Assembly: GCA_031267955.1 (NCBI GenBank)
Contig: JAIRYB010000038.1
Location: forward strand, 1-6,557
DNA: 6,557 nucleotides
Direction: 5' to 3'
Source: Spirochaetaceae bacterium
GTDB lineage: Bacteria; Spirochaetota; Spirochaetia; Treponematales; Breznakiellaceae
Part shown: piece after piece, positions 5,883 to 6,557 of the stretch
How positions within the stretch are numbered: the stretch's first letter is position 1
Layout of the letters: each line of letters begins with the position of its first letter
Notes under the pieces: generated by a model
The model's input: the letters and a program-made list of their open reading frames with translations, nothing else
The model's database searches: none
Told to the model about the DNA's origin: nothing
Position numbers and translations under genes: made by a program

Positions 5883-6452
5883 ATGGCAGAAAAGTTCCGC
5901 TGTCCCTGGTGCCTTTCGGACGAAGTATATATAAAGTACCACGACAAGGAATGGGGCCGCCCCCTTAAAAACGATCAAAAACTCTTTGAATTTCTCGTTT
6001 TGGACGGCGCCCAGGCCGGGCTTTCCTGGCTCACCATCCTCAAACGCCGGGAAGGATACCGCCAGGCCTTCGACAGCATGGACCCGGAATCAATGGCCCG
6101 CTACACGGAAAGGGACATCGGGCGGCTTATGAACGATACGCGGATAATCCGCAACCGCCGGAAAATCGAGTCCGCCGTCGGGAACGCCCGCGCCTACCTC
6201 CGGATGATGGAAGGGCCCGTCACCTTTTCAAAATGGCTCTGGAACCGGGTCGACGGGACGCCGGTGATCAACCGTTTTAAAACCCTGGCGGAAATCCCCG
6301 CCTCCACCCCGCTTTCGGAAAGCATCTCCAAAGACTTGAAAAAGCGCGGCTTTTCTTTCGTGGGGCCGACCATCATCTACGCCTTCCTCCAGGCTTCGGG
6401 GCTCGTAAACGACCACCTGGTAGACTGTTTCAGGCATCCGGAAAACCTTTAG
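5883..6452 (+). CDS. tag: DNA-3-methyladenine glycosylase I
   Basis: Tag removes 3-methyladenine from alkylated DNA by cutting the N-glycosidic bond, the first step of base-excision repair. The 189-residue product aligns over its full length with E. coli Tag (187). The structural zinc ligands are all present with family spacing: Cys7, His20, His178 and Cys182. Family landmarks include CPW (7-9), YHDKEWG (19-25), QAGLSW (44-49), IGNARAYL-like GNARAYL (100-106), LKKRGFSFVGPT (152-163) and GLVNDH (173-178). Trp9, Tyr19, Trp24 and Trp49 correspond to pocket residues of the E. coli enzyme. The key base-recognition Glu38 of E. coli aligns with Asp41 here, a conservative change that may mark a subfamily. 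The ATG follows AGGA by 7 bases. The gene stands alone, divergent from the HD-GYP gene, and is followed by a structured repeat cluster. Confidence 0.96.
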   Translation: MAEKFRCPWCLSDEVYIKYHDKEWGRPLKNDQKLFEFLVLDGAQAGLSWLTILKRREGYRQAFDSMDPESMARYTERDIGRLMNDTRIIRNRRKIESAVGNARAYLRMMEGPVTFSKWLWNRVDGTPVINRFKTLAEIPASTPLSESISKDLKKRGFSFVGPTIIYAFLQASGLVNDHLVDCFRHPENL

Positions 6453-6463
6453 GATGTTTTAGA

Positions 6464-6557
6464 AGGGGGGCCTGTTACCAAAAGGCGGGCGGCAAATTTT
6501 CAAGGCCGCTTTTCGGCCCCCCTGCGGCCCAGCCTTGCCCCGCCTTTCTGCGGCCCG
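6464..6557. repeat. Cluster of overlapping inverted and direct repeats after tag
   Basis: Several perfect repeats crowd into 94 bases. AGGGGGGCC (6464-6472) is complementary to GGCCCCCCT (6515-6523). AAAGGCGGG (6481-6489) is complementary to CCCGCCTTT (6539-6547). CAAGGC (6501-6506) is complementary to GCCTTG (6532-6537). CTGCGGCCC is directly repeated at 6522-6530 and 6548-6556. The first two pairings cross, so they are alternative or pseudoknotted folds. The cluster runs to the window edge and could be a dispersed palindromic element or the start of a regulatory leader. Which of these it is cannot be told here. Confidence 0.5.
6489..6513 (+). terminator. Probable intrinsic terminator of tag
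   Basis: GCGGC (6489-6493) and GCCGC (6505-6509) form a 5-base stem with an 11-base loop, followed directly by TTTT (6510-6513), 37 bases after the tag stop. The stem is short and the T-run only four, and AAAA at 6480-6483 could extend pairing to the T-run. It sits inside the repeat cluster, which offers competing folds. Confidence 0.4.

Noticed and set aside
6475..6557. A minus-strand open frame of 26 codons ending in TAA at 6477-6475, possibly the 3' end of a gene outside the window.
   Set aside because: It is short, lies in repeat-rich GC-rich sequence, and shows no recognisable motif. Only sequence beyond the window could support it.
1..6557. Search for insertion sequences, CRISPR arrays, tRNA or rRNA genes, or a defence or biosynthetic gene cluster.
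   Set aside because: No transposase, regular repeat-spacer pattern, RNA gene fold or functionally linked gene set was seen. The genes are common single-function families.

Overview
The window carries five protein-coding genes, four complete and one running off the left edge. Base composition is GC-rich, with AT-rich intergenic islands. The mix is a DUF362 ferredoxin-like protein, a long-form threonine synthase, an MscS channel with a signal peptide, a stand-alone tandem HD-GYP protein and a Tag glycosylase. Together with the general look of the proteins this suggests a free-living or gut-associated Gram-negative anaerobe, possibly a spirochaete of the Treponema group. That assignment is an impression, not a demonstration. 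There is no mobile element, CRISPR array, rRNA or tRNA that I can support.

Layout: (1) bases 1-1141, minus strand, a DUF362 protein with two C-terminal 4Fe-4S motifs, its last codons beyond the window; (2) 1142-1348, a divergent intergenic region with an extended -10 box placed to give a leaderless DUF362 transcript, and an inverted repeat around a candidate -10 box of thrC; (3) 1349-2653, plus strand, threonine synthase; (4) 2654-2875, a spacer with a candidate promoter whose -10 box lies inside an AT-rich inverted repeat; (5) 2876-4438, plus strand, MscS-family channel; (6) 4439-4535, a convergent spacer with a GC-rich hairpin and a minus-strand T7 tract; (7) 4536-5723, minus strand, a protein with two HD-GYP-type domains; (8) 5724-5882, a divergent promoter region with repeated CGCGAATT words; (9) 5883-6452, plus strand, DNA-3-methyladenine glycosylase I; (10) 6453-6557, a dense cluster of inverted and direct repeats with a probable terminator.

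Gene orientation alternates and the spacers are 97-222 bases, so most genes are probably separate transcription units; no operon links them by function. They cover amino-acid synthesis, osmotic protection, cyclic-dinucleotide turnover, DNA repair and an uncharacterised redox protein. I see no convincing new multi-gene system. The points most worth following are the tandem HD-GYP architecture, -10 boxes only six bases from the start codons of the DUF362 and tag genes, an Arg in the SGDTG loop of threonine synthase, Asp for the key Glu in Tag, and the mutually exclusive hairpins after tag.
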